Source of the DNA: Natranaerovirga pectinivora
Lineage (GTDB): Bacteria > Bacillota > Clostridia > Lachnospirales > DSM-24629
Direction of reading: 5' to 3'
Assembly: GCF_004342165.1 (NCBI RefSeq)
Contig: NZ_SMAL01000004.1
Coordinates: 62,001-126,000 of the forward strand
Length of the DNA: 64,000 bases
Shown piece after piece: positions 43,449 to 53,293 of the stretch. Under the pieces are notes generated by a model. That model ran no database searches, was not told where the DNA came from, and worked only from the letters and a program-made list of their open reading frames with translations. Made by a program: the position numbers and the translations under genes. Position 1 is the first letter of the stretch; every line of letters starts with the position of its first letter.

Positions 43449-44240
43449 TTAACTTCCAAATTTCATCATGCTTTTCAGCCTTTTCATAAAACCTTTTTCT
43501 TCGAATTCCATAATAGGAATATCTTCTCCTGTTATTCTTTTACAGATATTCATAAAGGCTTTACCTGCTACTGTACTGTTTCCTACCAAAGGTTCTCCGT
43601 TATTAGTTGATATTACAATATTCTCATCATCTGGAACTGCTCCAATTAAGTCTATTGCTAATATTTCTACAACATCATTAATGTTCATCATATCACCACG
43701 TCTAACCATGTCCATACGAATTCTATTAACGATTAATCTTGAATTTCTTATTTCATGTGCTTCTAGTAACCCTATAATTCTATCTGCATCTCTAATTGCT
43801 GATACTTCAGGAGTCGTTACTACTATTGCTCTATCTGCTCCTGCAATTGCATTTTTAAAGCCTTGCTCAATACCAGCAGGACAATCAATAATAACATAGT
43901 CAAATTCTTCTTTTAAAGATTCCGTTAGCTTTTGCATTTGCTCCGGTGTTACAGCATTTTTATCTCTCGTTTGAGCTGCTGGTAATAAATGTAGGGTATT
44001 GTATCTTTTATCTTTTATTAAAGCTTGTTTCAATCTGCAATTTCCTTCAATGACATCTACGACATTATAAACAATACGGTTTTCAAGACCCATAACAACA
44101 TCTAAGTTTCTTAATCCGATATCTGCATCTATTAAAACAACCTTTTTATTTAACATCGCTAAACCTGTCCCAATATTAGCAGTAGTAGTAGTTTTACCTA
44201 CCCCACCTTTTCCAGAAGTGACTACAATGACTTCACCCAT
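43449..44240 (-). CDS. minD: MinD septum-site ATPase
   Basis: 263 residues. The ATG at 44240 gives the family start MGEVIVVTSGKGGVGKTT with a deviant Walker A; GGAGG lies 9 bases upstream. Also LIDADIGLRNLDVVMGLENRIVYNVVDVIEG, YVIIDCPAGIEQGF and the C-terminal amphipathic membrane anchor (FEEKGFMKRLKSMMKF). Recruits MinC to the membrane. Confidence 0.96.
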   Translation of the reverse strand: MGEVIVVTSGKGGVGKTTTTANIGTGLAMLNKKVVLIDADIGLRNLDVVMGLENRIVYNVVDVIEGNCRLKQALIKDKRYNTLHLLPAAQTRDKNAVTPEQMQKLTESLKEEFDYVIIDCPAGIEQGFKNAIAGADRAIVVTTPEVSAIRDADRIIGLLEAHEIRNSRLIVNRIRMDMVRRGDMMNINDVVEILAIDLIGAVPDDENIVISTNNGEPLVGNSTVAGKAFMNICKRITGEDIPIMEFEEKGFMKRLKSMMKFGS

Positions 44241-44368
44241 GAATTCATTCCTCCCCAAATATATCTTTATTTATTATATTACCAAATTTTTACACTTATT
44301 GCACCTATTATTTCATTAATTAGGATTTTTTTATCCAACAATACAAAAAATATTACTCATTATATTAC

Positions 44369-45043
44369 TTATGCAAATTTGATATCATTAATTGTATTTC
44401 TACTAAGGGGTTCTATAAATATACTCCCATCTTCTACAATAGCTATTTGAGGCTGCTTTGTAACTTGTTTACTACTTGGTTGGTCTGGTGAACGTGCAAT
44501 GACGTCTCCAATTTTTATTTGCATTGGACTCATTTCTAATGCAACAACAAAAGCATTATCATTACCATTAGCACCAGCATATGCAGTTCCTTTTAATGCG
44601 CCTAATACTATAATATTACCTCTTGATACAACCTTGGCACCAGGGTTAATATCTCCTATTACTATAATGCTCTGTTCAATTTCAAGTAATTGTCCAGATC
44701 TTAAAGTTCCTTTATAAAATTGACCCGTATTAAAAGACAATTCTTGAAGTTTCTCATCAAGTTTCTTTTTAAAGTGAAGCTCTTCTTTTTCACTATTATC
44801 CATAACACACACAACATTAATCGTTGAGTTTTCGGATATTGTGAACACCAATTCTTTCTGTTCTTCACTGGTTAAATTTCTTCCTTCAAAAGAAACTGCT
44901 AATTTAGCCTGATCAAAAAACTTAGAAGCTTCTCTGACTTTATCTGCTAATTGTTCTTTGATTACTTCAAAGTCAACAACCTCATCAAGAATAATAGTTA
45001 GCCCATATTTATTACCCTTTATTAAAACACTATTATTTTTCAT
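44369..45043 (-). CDS. minC: MinC septum-site inhibitor
   Basis: 224 residues. A short N-terminal FtsZ-inhibiting domain is followed by the beta-helical MinD-binding domain: RSGQLLEIEQSIIVIGDINPGAKVVSRGNIIVLGALKGTAYAGANGNDNAFVVALEMSPMQIKIGDVIARSPD. First gene of minCDE; 128 bases precede minD, without clear terminator. Confidence 0.94.
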   Translation of the reverse strand: MKNNSVLIKGNKYGLTIILDEVVDFEVIKEQLADKVREASKFFDQAKLAVSFEGRNLTSEEQKELVFTISENSTINVVCVMDNSEKEELHFKKKLDEKLQELSFNTGQFYKGTLRSGQLLEIEQSIIVIGDINPGAKVVSRGNIIVLGALKGTAYAGANGNDNAFVVALEMSPMQIKIGDVIARSPDQPSSKQVTKQPQIAIVEDGSIFIEPLSRNTINDIKFA

Positions 45044-45058
45044 AATGTCCCCCTATAA

Positions 45059-47836
45059 CTACCTAAGTGTATTTTCATAGCTAAACTTTTCATTTGTATT
45101 ATTAAGAGCAAAGTAGTGTCTCAGTACTTCTCTAGCAACAATAGCTGCTTCATTACTTGACATACCATTAGGAATAACCACAGTTATAGCTACTTCAGGG
45201 TTTTCATATGGTGCGTACCCAGAAAACAAGGCATGGCTAAGTCCATCAACTCTTTCTTGTGCTGTACCAGTTTTTCCAGCAACAGTAACAGGAAATCCTC
45301 TAAATAATGATACAGCGGTTCCTCTCCTAGTACCATTGGTTACAAAATACATCCCTTCACGGATAATATTTAAGTGTTGTTCATTAAATTCACTAATGCC
45401 ATGAACTTCTGTCTCTCTTTGTTCATGGACTGTTTTATTAGGATTCACAATTTTATCAATAATTCTTAACTGATTGATCGTTCCTCCATTTGCTAAAGTT
45501 GCCATATATCTTGTTAAATGAGCTGATGTAAAGTTATTGGTTCCTTGGCCAATAGATGACCTAACGGCATCTTGATTAGAAATCTGTGGTGAATATTCTG
45601 GTAGTTCAATGCCTGTTCTTTGATCCAAACCAAACATCGTTGCATATTTTCCTAAATAGTTAATACCAAGAGCACTATTATAATTCCTACTTTCTCTAGT
45701 ACTTAACCTAAATGCAACCTCACTAAAGAAGTAGTTACAAGAATATGCAATAGCGTCAATAACATTTAAATGTCCAGCCGTCGTCCGATTCCTTCCCCAT
45801 GCCCAAGTTGAAACTGGTGGAGAAATCTTTGTAAACAACCCTTCATCTCGAATGGTTTCATTTGGCCTAATAACACCTTCTGAAAGACCTGCCAATGCCG
45901 AAATCATTTTAAAAGTTGAGCCCGGAGCAGTTCTTTGCTGTAATGCTCTATGAAACATTGGTGTAGATAAGTCAGTATTTAATTCTACCCAATAGGCATT
46001 ATCCATACCATTAACTAACCTATTGTTATCATAACTCGGATAACTAACCAATGCAAGTACTTCTCCACTATGAACATCTGTTACAACAACAGAACCTGAA
46101 TAGGGTTCTAATGCAAGTTGCTTAGGTGTTATCTCTAAGTTTAATATCTTATCCTTTATAAAGTCAATAGGCATTATGCTGTTTGATAAAACTTTTCCAA
46201 TCATTTCCTCATCATACTCTAAAATACCTTGCTCATATATTAATAATATCATATCTTTATTAGAGATTGCATGACTTTCTATTAAATAAGAATATACTTT
46301 TTTTTCTAATTCTCTGTTATTTCTAATAGAGCTGATGATAAAATCCACTAGAATATTATAAATCTCATCATTATTGTAATAGTTACTGCTTAGACCAATT
46401 CTTTCCAGATCTATATAATTAGAAACTATAGCATGTTCTAAAAACTCTTTAAAACTAATAGATTCATTCATAAAGCTTCTATATACTGAATCCCTATTTC
46501 TGTTTTCAGCAGAAATGACAATAACCTGTTGACTTAGTAGATGATTATATACATATTTTGTAAAGTCCCTTAATTCACTATTTAGCAACATTATTGACCT
46601 AGCTTCATCTTTTAATTGTCTCTCTATATTATTTAAAAGGGAGTCTTTTTTATTAATATACTTATCGTAGATATTCTTTTGAAGTTCACTTTCAACATTT
46701 CTTTCTATTTCCCTTAAGCTTATGATATTATTATTTAGAAAAGCCATAAAAACATCACTTACAACTAAATCTGTATTGCTACTTTTGTTATTCACTATTC
46801 TTCTTGCAAGAATAGTAGCTAATTGTTTTTCAAGTTCATTATATGCACCAACTTGAAGTTGTTTATCAATGGTTAAATATACGTCTTTCCCAGGTACTGG
46901 ATCAATTCTTTCAGCCACATCAATTGTTTTTCCTAGACTATTAACAAAAACTTTCTCTGCTCCAGTTGATCCCCTTAGATAAACTTCCATTTCGCTCTCA
47001 ATGCCAATTTGACCTACAATATCATTCTGGTCATATGTTTCATCATGTAATCTTAGTTGTTGTAGCTGGGACTCTGTAATAGAACCCGTATAGCCAATAA
47101 TATGGGCAAAGTACTCTCCTTCAGGATAAACTCTTATTGGATCTTGAAGTATTGAAACTCCAGGAAACTTTATGCTATTTTCTTTAATGGCCGCTAATGT
47201 TCTTTCATTAATATCAATTGCAATGGTTTCTGGTCTGTACTTATAGTATCTATTCAAATACAATGCATATCTAATAGCTATAATCTTGAGAGCCTCTTCC
47301 TTTGAATATCTATCTGGAGCAAGTTTAAAGAATTTATCCCCACCCATGTATTCAAGCATTTCTCTTGCATTCATTTCTAGTTGTTCATCTTTAATGTTTT
47401 GACCAAAAATATCTCTTTTAAATCGAGTGATTCTTGTATTGTTTCCTAGAAACTCATACTCTCCAACCTCATTTATTATAATAGGGAGATCATTTATTAT
47501 GTTATCTCCATTTTTTTCAATAATAGTAATTAATTCATGAATCATTTCATTTTTATCATCCACATCATAACTGTCATCTATAATGACAGAATAAGCTAAT
47601 TGATTTACTGCTAGAGGCCTACCATATCTATCATAAATATTTCCTCTAGTAGTCCCTAAATCTCTTTCTTTAATAATTCTTAATGTAAATGAATTAAGGT
47701 GTTCTTCTCCCTGGATGATTTGAAGTGTAAATAATCTATTGATAAGGACACTAAACATAAAAATAATTATAATTGTTAGTATAGAGAGTCTATGTGTAAA
47801 AAACTTTAGGATGTGTTTAAATGCTTTTTTTATCAA
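45059..47836 (-). CDS. Penicillin-binding protein 2 with large helical insert
   Basis: 925 residues, about 250 longer than standard PBP2. A membrane helix at about 14-36 is followed by the dimerisation domain (GTTRGNIYDRYGRPLAVNQLAYSVIID; GIESEMEVYLRGSTGAEKVFVNSLGK) and the transpeptidase with STFK (APGSTFKMISAL), SCN (YSCNYFF) and KTG (AGKTGTAQ). Between QLQVGAYNELEKQL and LALEPYSGSVVVTDVHSGEVLALVSYP lies an all-helical ~240-residue insert (about 355-595). Start is TTG at 47836 with AAAGGAG 9 bases upstream. Partner of RodA and MreCD in wall elongation; long forms like this occur in Lachnospiraceae. Confidence 0.93.
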   Translation of the reverse strand: MIKKAFKHILKFFTHRLSILTIIIIFMFSVLINRLFTLQIIQGEEHLNSFTLRIIKERDLGTTRGNIYDRYGRPLAVNQLAYSVIIDDSYDVDDKNEMIHELITIIEKNGDNIINDLPIIINEVGEYEFLGNNTRITRFKRDIFGQNIKDEQLEMNAREMLEYMGGDKFFKLAPDRYSKEEALKIIAIRYALYLNRYYKYRPETIAIDINERTLAAIKENSIKFPGVSILQDPIRVYPEGEYFAHIIGYTGSITESQLQQLRLHDETYDQNDIVGQIGIESEMEVYLRGSTGAEKVFVNSLGKTIDVAERIDPVPGKDVYLTIDKQLQVGAYNELEKQLATILARRIVNNKSSNTDLVVSDVFMAFLNNNIISLREIERNVESELQKNIYDKYINKKDSLLNNIERQLKDEARSIMLLNSELRDFTKYVYNHLLSQQVIVISAENRNRDSVYRSFMNESISFKEFLEHAIVSNYIDLERIGLSSNYYNNDEIYNILVDFIISSIRNNRELEKKVYSYLIESHAISNKDMILLIYEQGILEYDEEMIGKVLSNSIMPIDFIKDKILNLEITPKQLALEPYSGSVVVTDVHSGEVLALVSYPSYDNNRLVNGMDNAYWVELNTDLSTPMFHRALQQRTAPGSTFKMISALAGLSEGVIRPNETIRDEGLFTKISPPVSTWAWGRNRTTAGHLNVIDAIAYSCNYFFSEVAFRLSTRESRNYNSALGINYLGKYATMFGLDQRTGIELPEYSPQISNQDAVRSSIGQGTNNFTSAHLTRYMATLANGGTINQLRIIDKIVNPNKTVHEQRETEVHGISEFNEQHLNIIREGMYFVTNGTRRGTAVSLFRGFPVTVAGKTGTAQERVDGLSHALFSGYAPYENPEVAITVVIPNGMSSNEAAIVAREVLRHYFALNNTNEKFSYENTLR

Positions 47837-47839
47837 TTT

Positions 47840-48343
47840 TTACACTCCTTTCTCTACTTTTTCTAGCTTATTATTTATATACAATATTATTCTATATAAA
47901 AACAGGGTTATAAAAGTGGTATACACCATCTCAGGTATAATAATTCTATATAAGTAGAATACTAAATCTGTTCGTCCTCTTAATAGGAATGATACTGAAT
48001 AAATAGTAAATCCATAGAAAAAACTACTTAGTAATACCATTAATGTTGGAATTAATAAACTTTCTCTAAAAAAAGATTGATATACAAAACCATTGAAATA
48101 ACCTATGTACATATAGAGTAATGCATAGGCCCCTATTACTCTTCCAAAAAATATATCAAATAGTAATCCACAAAAAAAGCCGATCAATGCACCTTCAATT
48201 TTGCCCCTAATCAAAGCAAATGAAACAGTAACTATAATCAGTAAATTAGGAGCAACTTGACCAATGTTTAACATTTGAAAAACTGTACTTTGTAATAAAA
48301 AATTTATTAATATAATAAGTCCAATAACCGTAATGCGTTTCAA
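47840..48343 (-). CDS. mreD: MreD rod-shape membrane protein
   Basis: 167 residues with five or six helices. Family segments: VAPNLLIIVTVSFALIRGKIEGALIGFFCGLLFDIFFGRVIGAYALLYMYIGYFNGFVY. The TTG at 48343 is chosen because AGGAGG lies 7 bases upstream; a GTG two codons earlier is too close to it. Four bases before PBP2. Confidence 0.9.
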   Translation of the reverse strand: MKRITVIGLIILINFLLQSTVFQMLNIGQVAPNLLIIVTVSFALIRGKIEGALIGFFCGLLFDIFFGRVIGAYALLYMYIGYFNGFVYQSFFRESLLIPTLMVLLSSFFYGFTIYSVSFLLRGRTDLVFYLYRIIIPEMVYTTFITLFLYRIILYINNKLEKVEKGV

Positions 48344-48368
48344 TATCACTCCTCCTAAACTATACTAT

Positions 48369-49199
48369 TTATTTCAAATGGGTTATTACTAAAACTTCCT
48401 CGATATGTTTAAAATTAACCGCTGGTTCTAATAATGCTACTTTTGTTAAATTATTAGGATTTTCTCTAATTTCTTTTACTGTCCCAACGAGTATACCTTG
48501 TAAGTATTTATCACTAATATGAGATGTAACAATTTCATCTCCTTCAACTATTTTTGCATTAATATCAATATATTCTACACTTAATAGACCTTGATCCATT
48601 AATCTTTTTTCACCTTTAACAATACATAAATCAGCAGTTCTTAAAAACATAGCACTTAAGTTACTTGTATCATCAATGATAGATAACACTTTTGCGTAAT
48701 TAGGTCCTACCTCAATGATGTGACCAATCAAACCATTTCCTGCAATCACATTCATATTTACTGCTAATCCATCTTTCTGACCTTTATCAATTAAAAATAC
48801 ATTGTACCAATTACCAGGGTCTTTTCCTATTACTCTAGCCCCTACTTTTGGATAGTCGGAATACTTCTGATCTAAATTAAAAAGATCTCTTAGTCTTTCT
48901 AATTCAAATTTATCCATTTGAAGAATCTTATTTGCATATTCTAACTCATATACTTGTTCTTGAAGCTCTGAGTTTTTTTCTTCTAATTCTTGAATATTCT
49001 TAACAAAATCAACCTTATCTTGAATCCATCCCCCAAAAGTCATTATGCCTCTTTGCATCGGCACAACAATATAAGCAATTGACTTTTCAACTGGACTTAC
49101 ATTTTCTCTTGTATTAATAGTAAAGATAATACTAAGACTGCATAGTACTGTCATTATTATTAAAACATGCTTTGAGCTAATACCCCTCTTTCTCTTCAT
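48369..49199 (-). CDS. mreC: MreC rod-shape protein
   Basis: 276 residues: one membrane helix (about 10-28), a coiled coil (NIQELEEKNSELQEQVYELEYANKILQMDKFELERLRDLF), then two beta-barrels with ARVIGKDPGNWYNVFLIDKGQKDGLAVNMNVIAGNGLIGHIIEVGPNYAKVLSIIDDTSNLSAM. Links MreB to PBP2 outside the membrane. AAGGAG precedes the ATG. Confidence 0.94.
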   Translation of the reverse strand: MKRKRGISSKHVLIIMTVLCSLSIIFTINTRENVSPVEKSIAYIVVPMQRGIMTFGGWIQDKVDFVKNIQELEEKNSELQEQVYELEYANKILQMDKFELERLRDLFNLDQKYSDYPKVGARVIGKDPGNWYNVFLIDKGQKDGLAVNMNVIAGNGLIGHIIEVGPNYAKVLSIIDDTSNLSAMFLRTADLCIVKGEKRLMDQGLLSVEYIDINAKIVEGDEIVTSHISDKYLQGILVGTVKEIRENPNNLTKVALLEPAVNFKHIEEVLVITHLK

Positions 49200-49321
49200 A
49201 ACTAACTCCTTTTTTTCTAATTGAACATCAAATTTTTCTCGCTTTTGAGAAAAATATCGCCTATTAAATCAAATATTATATATTAAGAAAGTAGAACTAT
49301 CATAATATACAAATAAAAATT

Positions 49322-49358
49322 AATTATATACTCCCTACATCCTATGGAGTATATAATT
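49322..49358 (-). terminator. Terminator after mreB
   Basis: A perfect 13-bp stem (AATTATATACTCC / GGAGTATATAATT) with an 11-base loop lies 21 bases past the mreB stop, separating mreB from mreCD-PBP2. Confidence 0.75.
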
Positions 49359-49378
49359 ATTTTAGATTAAAATTCATT

Positions 49379-50416
49379 CTATGAATACTTGTATTTTTTG
49401 GCTTTAGGGATAGATGTTAATGATTTGTATGAATGACTTTTCTCAACGATTTTTCCAATACCTCTTATAACACTATTATCAGGTTCATCTACAACATTAA
49501 CTTTTAGACCCGTTTCTTTTAAGATAAGTTCTCCAAGTCTATCAATCATAGCACCCCCACCAGTTAAGTATATTCCTGTTTCAATAATATCAGCAGATAA
49601 TTCTGGTGGTGTTTTTTCTAAAACAAATTTAATTGAATCTATAATATTAAATAGATATTCAACAATAGCATCATACACATCCAGTGATGAAACAGATATT
49701 TCCTTTGGTAATCCAGTAACCAAATCTCTACCATACACATTAATTGTACCTTCTTCTTCTTTATAAGCAGAGGCAAGATTAATTTTAATTTGCTCAGCAG
49801 TACGATTACCAATTAATATACTGTATTTTTTCTTAATATAATTACCAATAGCTTCATCAAATCGACTTCCACCAATATTTAATAATTTGCTTATTACAAT
49901 ACCACCTAATGATACAACAGATATTTCCGTAGTGTCTCCACCTAAATCTACTATCATATTCCCTTGGGCAGAAGAAACATCAATACTTGCACCTAATGCT
50001 GCTGCAATAGGTTTATCAATGACAAAAGTTTTTTTTATGCTCGCTTCTGAGTGATTTACTAAATCGTAAATAGCTCTTTTTTCAACCTCTGAAATATCCC
50101 ACGGCACACTAATATATGCTACATTTTTAGAAAATAAACTCTTTTTACATTTAAGTTTTTTCAGATACCAATTAAGTAATTTTAACATATTATCAAAATC
50201 TGCGATAACACCATTTTTCACAGGATAGGATACATTTATTGTTCTTGGTGTTCTCTCAAGCATTTCATATGCATCATTCCCTGCTGCTACTATTTTTTTC
50301 GTCTTGGTTTCTTTTGCAATTAAGTTAAACTCTTTAAGAGCAACACCTTTATGTTTTTTATATATTTTAATTGATTTTGTTCCCAAATCTATTCCTATGA
50401 CTTTTACAACGATCAT
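49379..50416 (-). CDS. mreB: MreB/Mbl actin-like protein
   Basis: 345 residues. Actin-fold motifs: GIDLGTKSIKIY (phosphate 1), MIVDLGGDTTEISVVSLGGIV (phosphate 2), and YLTGGGAMIDRLGELI (adenosine). Also VKNGVIADFDNMLKLL and VPWDISEVEKRAI. It forms membrane-bound filaments guiding wall synthesis. The C-terminus has an unusual basic tail (SIPKAKKYKYS). AAAGGAG precedes the ATG. Confidence 0.93.
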   Translation of the reverse strand: MIVVKVIGIDLGTKSIKIYKKHKGVALKEFNLIAKETKTKKIVAAGNDAYEMLERTPRTINVSYPVKNGVIADFDNMLKLLNWYLKKLKCKKSLFSKNVAYISVPWDISEVEKRAIYDLVNHSEASIKKTFVIDKPIAAALGASIDVSSAQGNMIVDLGGDTTEISVVSLGGIVISKLLNIGGSRFDEAIGNYIKKKYSILIGNRTAEQIKINLASAYKEEEGTINVYGRDLVTGLPKEISVSSLDVYDAIVEYLFNIIDSIKFVLEKTPPELSADIIETGIYLTGGGAMIDRLGELILKETGLKVNVVDEPDNSVIRGIGKIVEKSHSYKSLTSIPKAKKYKYS

Positions 50417-50541
50417 AAAAATCTCCTTTCAAGTTAAAAGGAATTATAAAATAATAAAACTATTATTCTATAATTCTGAGCTAGAATTTAATGTCATTAA
50501 TAGTATTACCAATTAAGGAGATTTAATAATTTCCTAATGGT

Positions 50542-51240
50542 TTAAAGTAAATCTCTTTCTTTAAAGCTTGTATACTTACCATCACCAATAATAATATGAT
50601 CTAATACATCTATCCCAATCAATTCACCAGATTGTTTTATGCGTTTTGTAATGAGTATGTCTTCTCTACTTGGAGTTGGGTCTCCACTTGGATGATTATG
50701 TAGGATGATGATATGAACAGCTTCATTTTTAATTGCTTCTATAAAAATTTCTCTAGGTGTAATAAGAGATGCATTTACTGTTCCTTTGGTAATCATTTTA
50801 TCATTTATAACATTATTCTTAGTATCTAACATTACAATCTTAAGTATTTCTTGATTTAAATGTCTCATTTCTTCCATATAACAGTTGGCTACAGAGCTTG
50901 GAGAATTTATATTAAATCTCTCAACCCCTTGTAATTTAGCCATTCGTTTGGCTAATTCAGCAACACATTTTATTTGTATCGCCTTTACTCTACCAATTCC
51001 TTTAATTTTTGTTAATTCTTTTAATGATAGATAGTTTAAACTAAGTAATCCTTTTTTATAAGAATCCAAATTAAGTATTTTATGAGCCAAATCAATAGAT
51101 CTTTCTTCTTTTGATCCACTTCTAATAATAACAGCTAACAATTCTGCATCCGTCAACACTTCTGAACCGAATTTTTCACATTTTTCATATGGCCTTTCAG
51201 ATAAAGGCAACTCCTTGATAGTTAATCTTACTTGTCCCAT
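50542..51240 (-). CDS. radC: RadC family JAB-domain protein
   Basis: 232 residues. The ATG at 51240 (MGQVRLTIKELPLSERPYEKCEKFG) has AGGGGAG 9 bases upstream; a longer frame to 51312 overlaps maf more. A helix-hairpin-helix (LTKIKGIGRVKAIQIKCVAELAKR) precedes the JAMM metal motif HNHPSGDPTPSREDI. The biological role is unknown, not the repair function first proposed. Usual neighbour of mreB. Confidence 0.93.
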   Translation of the reverse strand: MGQVRLTIKELPLSERPYEKCEKFGSEVLTDAELLAVIIRSGSKEERSIDLAHKILNLDSYKKGLLSLNYLSLKELTKIKGIGRVKAIQIKCVAELAKRMAKLQGVERFNINSPSSVANCYMEEMRHLNQEILKIVMLDTKNNVINDKMITKGTVNASLITPREIFIEAIKNEAVHIIILHNHPSGDPTPSREDILITKRIKQSGELIGIDVLDHIIIGDGKYTSFKERDLL

Positions 51241-51262
51241 AGATATTCTCCCCTGAAATATT

Positions 51263-51853
51263 TTATCCTTGGAAGTCAAATAAATTAATGTCAAACGAAT
51301 TAAGTCCCTCATAAAGTTTTAATATTGGAAAACCCATTACACTATAAAAATCCCCTTCAATCCTTTCTATGAAAACAGAACCTATTCCCTGAATGCCATA
51401 AGCACCAGCTTTGTCCATAGGTTCTCCTGACTTAATATAGGATTGAATTTCTGTCTCTTTAATATGTCTCATATATACATTAGTCTTTTCATAATTAACG
51501 TATACATTATCAGATTCTGTGTCAACAATGGCAATGCCTGAATACACTTCATGTTTCTTGCCTTCAAGCATACTAATGAACTCAAAGGCTTCTTCTTCAT
51601 TCTTTGGTTTTCCTAGTATCATGTTGTTAAACACAACAATTGTATCAGAACCTATCACTAAAGAAGGTTCTTTTAACAAATCCATTACAGATTCTGCTTT
51701 TCCCTGAGATAAATTTTTTACTAATGAACTTGGCTCTTTGATGTCACATATACTTTCATCAAAATCACTTGTTATTGTCTGAAATGGAATTTTTAGTGAT
51801 TGTAGTATTTCTTTTCTCCTTGGAGACTTAGATGCTAGTACAATTTTTCTCAA
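51263..51853 (-). CDS. maf: Maf nucleotide pyrophosphatase
   Basis: 196 residues. Maf enzymes hydrolyse non-canonical or canonical nucleoside triphosphates (dTTP/UTP or m7GTP) and affect septation. Motifs: IVLASKSPRRKEILQSL, SDFDES, VIGSDTIVVFNN, LGKPKNEEEAFEFISMLEGKKHEVYSGIAIV, and DKAGAYGIQGIGSVFIERIEGDFYSVMGFP. TTG start at 51853 with AGGTGA upstream. Followed by radC. Confidence 0.94.
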   Translation of the reverse strand: MRKIVLASKSPRRKEILQSLKIPFQTITSDFDESICDIKEPSSLVKNLSQGKAESVMDLLKEPSLVIGSDTIVVFNNMILGKPKNEEEAFEFISMLEGKKHEVYSGIAIVDTESDNVYVNYEKTNVYMRHIKETEIQSYIKSGEPMDKAGAYGIQGIGSVFIERIEGDFYSVMGFPILKLYEGLNSFDINLFDFQG

Positions 51854-51868
51854 GTGTTTTCACCTAAC

Positions 51869-52132
51869 CTATAATTTTCTATATACAAAAATTGAAATTG
51901 CAATCCCTATTAAACTTGCTAATGTAATTTTAAAAGCAATTCTAAATTCAAGAAATAATATGCCTAAATCCAACTTCAAAGGTGATTCAAGTCCAAAGTC
52001 TCCACCTACATTTAACCAGTCAAAGTATCTTGTGCCTTCTCCTAATTCTCCAAGAAAGCCTCCTAATACGATACCTGCTAAAACTAATAAAAATAAAGCC
52101 CACCCGTTTTTTTCTTTTCGATTATAAGCCAA
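51869..52132 (-). CDS. DUF4321 family membrane protein
   Basis: 87 residues with two helices (about 12-32 and 66-84) and the typical GELGEGTRYFDWLNVGGDFGLESPLKLDLGILFLEF between. Regular first gene of the maf-radC-mreB group in Clostridia. TTG start with GGGGTGG upstream. Function unknown. Confidence 0.85.
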   Translation of the reverse strand: MAYNRKEKNGWALFLLVLAGIVLGGFLGELGEGTRYFDWLNVGGDFGLESPLKLDLGILFLEFRIAFKITLASLIGIAISIFVYRKL

Positions 52133-52209
52133 AGTACCACCCCTTGTATACTATTTTGTTCATTTTAACTCAACTTATGCATCTTACTCGTATAAGCGCC
52201 TAGTTTCAT

Positions 52210-52261
52210 TGAAAATAAAAACTTTATGCCCTTTGGAGCAGTCTTTAAATTTTTATTTTCA
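52210..52261. promoter_or_regulatory. Long hairpin upstream of DUF4321-maf-radC
   Basis: A 12-bp outer stem (TGAAAATAAAAA / TTTTTATTTTCA) and a small inner stem (GCCC/GGGC type) lie in the leader region of the operon on the minus strand. No known riboswitch class is recognised. The rest of the 340-base gap (52133-52474) is AT-rich and holds the rnf terminator. Confidence 0.4.
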
Positions 52262-52391
52262 TTCCGTATATATTTTAACATAAGACTGTTTTTTTGTATA
52301 TATTATTAAGTAACACTAGTTAATTCTTACTAAATTCGACACCAATCATCGTACTTACTTTAAACACATTCCTTTAAAATAGTAAAAACAA

Positions 52392-52432
52392 ACATCAGGG
52401 TAGGTATTTCTTAGAAATACCTACCCTGATGT
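52392..52432 (-). terminator. Terminator of the rnf operon
   Basis: A perfect 19-bp stem (52392-52410 with 52414-52432; arm begins ACATCAGGGTAGG) has a 3-base loop, then TTGTTTTTACT on the minus strand, 42 bases past the rnfB stop. Confidence 0.93.
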
Positions 52433-52474
52433 ATTATAATATTTGATTTCATTTTATAGAATATTTCTAAATAA

Positions 52475-53272
52475 TTAAGCCGATGTTATGATCTTAACTG
52501 GACATTTTTCCGCACATGCATTACACATTGTACATTTTTCATAATCCACTTTTGCAATATTGTCTTCTACTATTATAGCGTCAAACTCACAAGCTTTAAC
52601 ACATAGACGACATGCAATACATCCAACTGAACAAGATGCTTTTACATCTTTTCCTTTTTCTCTAGAATTACATTGAACTCTTACTTTACTATCTGTAGGT
52701 ATAATTTCAATTAATCTCTTAGGACAAGATTTTACACACATACCACATCTTGTACATTTGTCTTCATTGATAATAGCAATACCATCAACAATATCAATGG
52801 CATCAAATTGACAAGCTCTAACACAAGTTCCTAGACCAAGACACCCGTATTCACAAGCTTTTGATCCTTTACCTGGCGCTGCATGTGCCATTTTACAATC
52901 CATTGCTCCATCATAAATGTACTTTTCTTTTGCTGTTTCACAAGTGCCATTACATTTTACAAAAGCTACTTCTCTTGCTGTTTCACCAGCTTCAATGCCT
53001 AAAATACTGCCAATATTTTCTGCTGTTGATGCACCACCAACTGGACAAGCGTGTACAGCAGCTTCACCACCAACAATAGCTTTAGCTAATGGGTCACATC
53101 CTGTATAACCACAAGCGCCACAGTTAACCCCTGGTAATGCAGCTTTAACTGCTTCAACTAAAGGATCTACTTTAATGGCAAATATTTTACCAGCAATTCC
53201 TAAAATCAAACCAAATACAATACCAATTCCACCAATAACTAATGCGGGATATAATATATTATTAAAATCCAT
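52475..53272 (-). CDS. rnfB: Rnf complex subunit RnfB (iron-sulfur)
   Basis: 265 residues. An N-terminal helix (about 8-30) anchors it; the first cluster motif is GVNCGACGYTGCDPLAKAIVGGEAAVHACPVGG. A cysteine-rich middle (CNGTCETAKEKYIYDGAMDCKMAH) is followed by four ferredoxin-type half motifs ending CRLCVKACEFDAI and CTMCNACAEKCPVKI. It is the likely entry point for electrons from reduced ferredoxin. Last gene of rnfCDGEAB; a strong terminator follows. Confidence 0.95.
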   Translation of the reverse strand: MDFNNILYPALVIGGIGIVFGLILGIAGKIFAIKVDPLVEAVKAALPGVNCGACGYTGCDPLAKAIVGGEAAVHACPVGGASTAENIGSILGIEAGETAREVAFVKCNGTCETAKEKYIYDGAMDCKMAHAAPGKGSKACEYGCLGLGTCVRACQFDAIDIVDGIAIINEDKCTRCGMCVKSCPKRLIEIIPTDSKVRVQCNSREKGKDVKASCSVGCIACRLCVKACEFDAIIVEDNIAKVDYEKCTMCNACAEKCPVKIITSA

Positions 53273-53293
53273 AAGTCTCTAGCCTCCCAACTA

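Noticed and set aside
52861-53108. Two open plus-strand frames opposite rnfB
   Set aside because: Rich in Cys and His because they mirror the cysteine-rich rnfB codons; no ribosome site.
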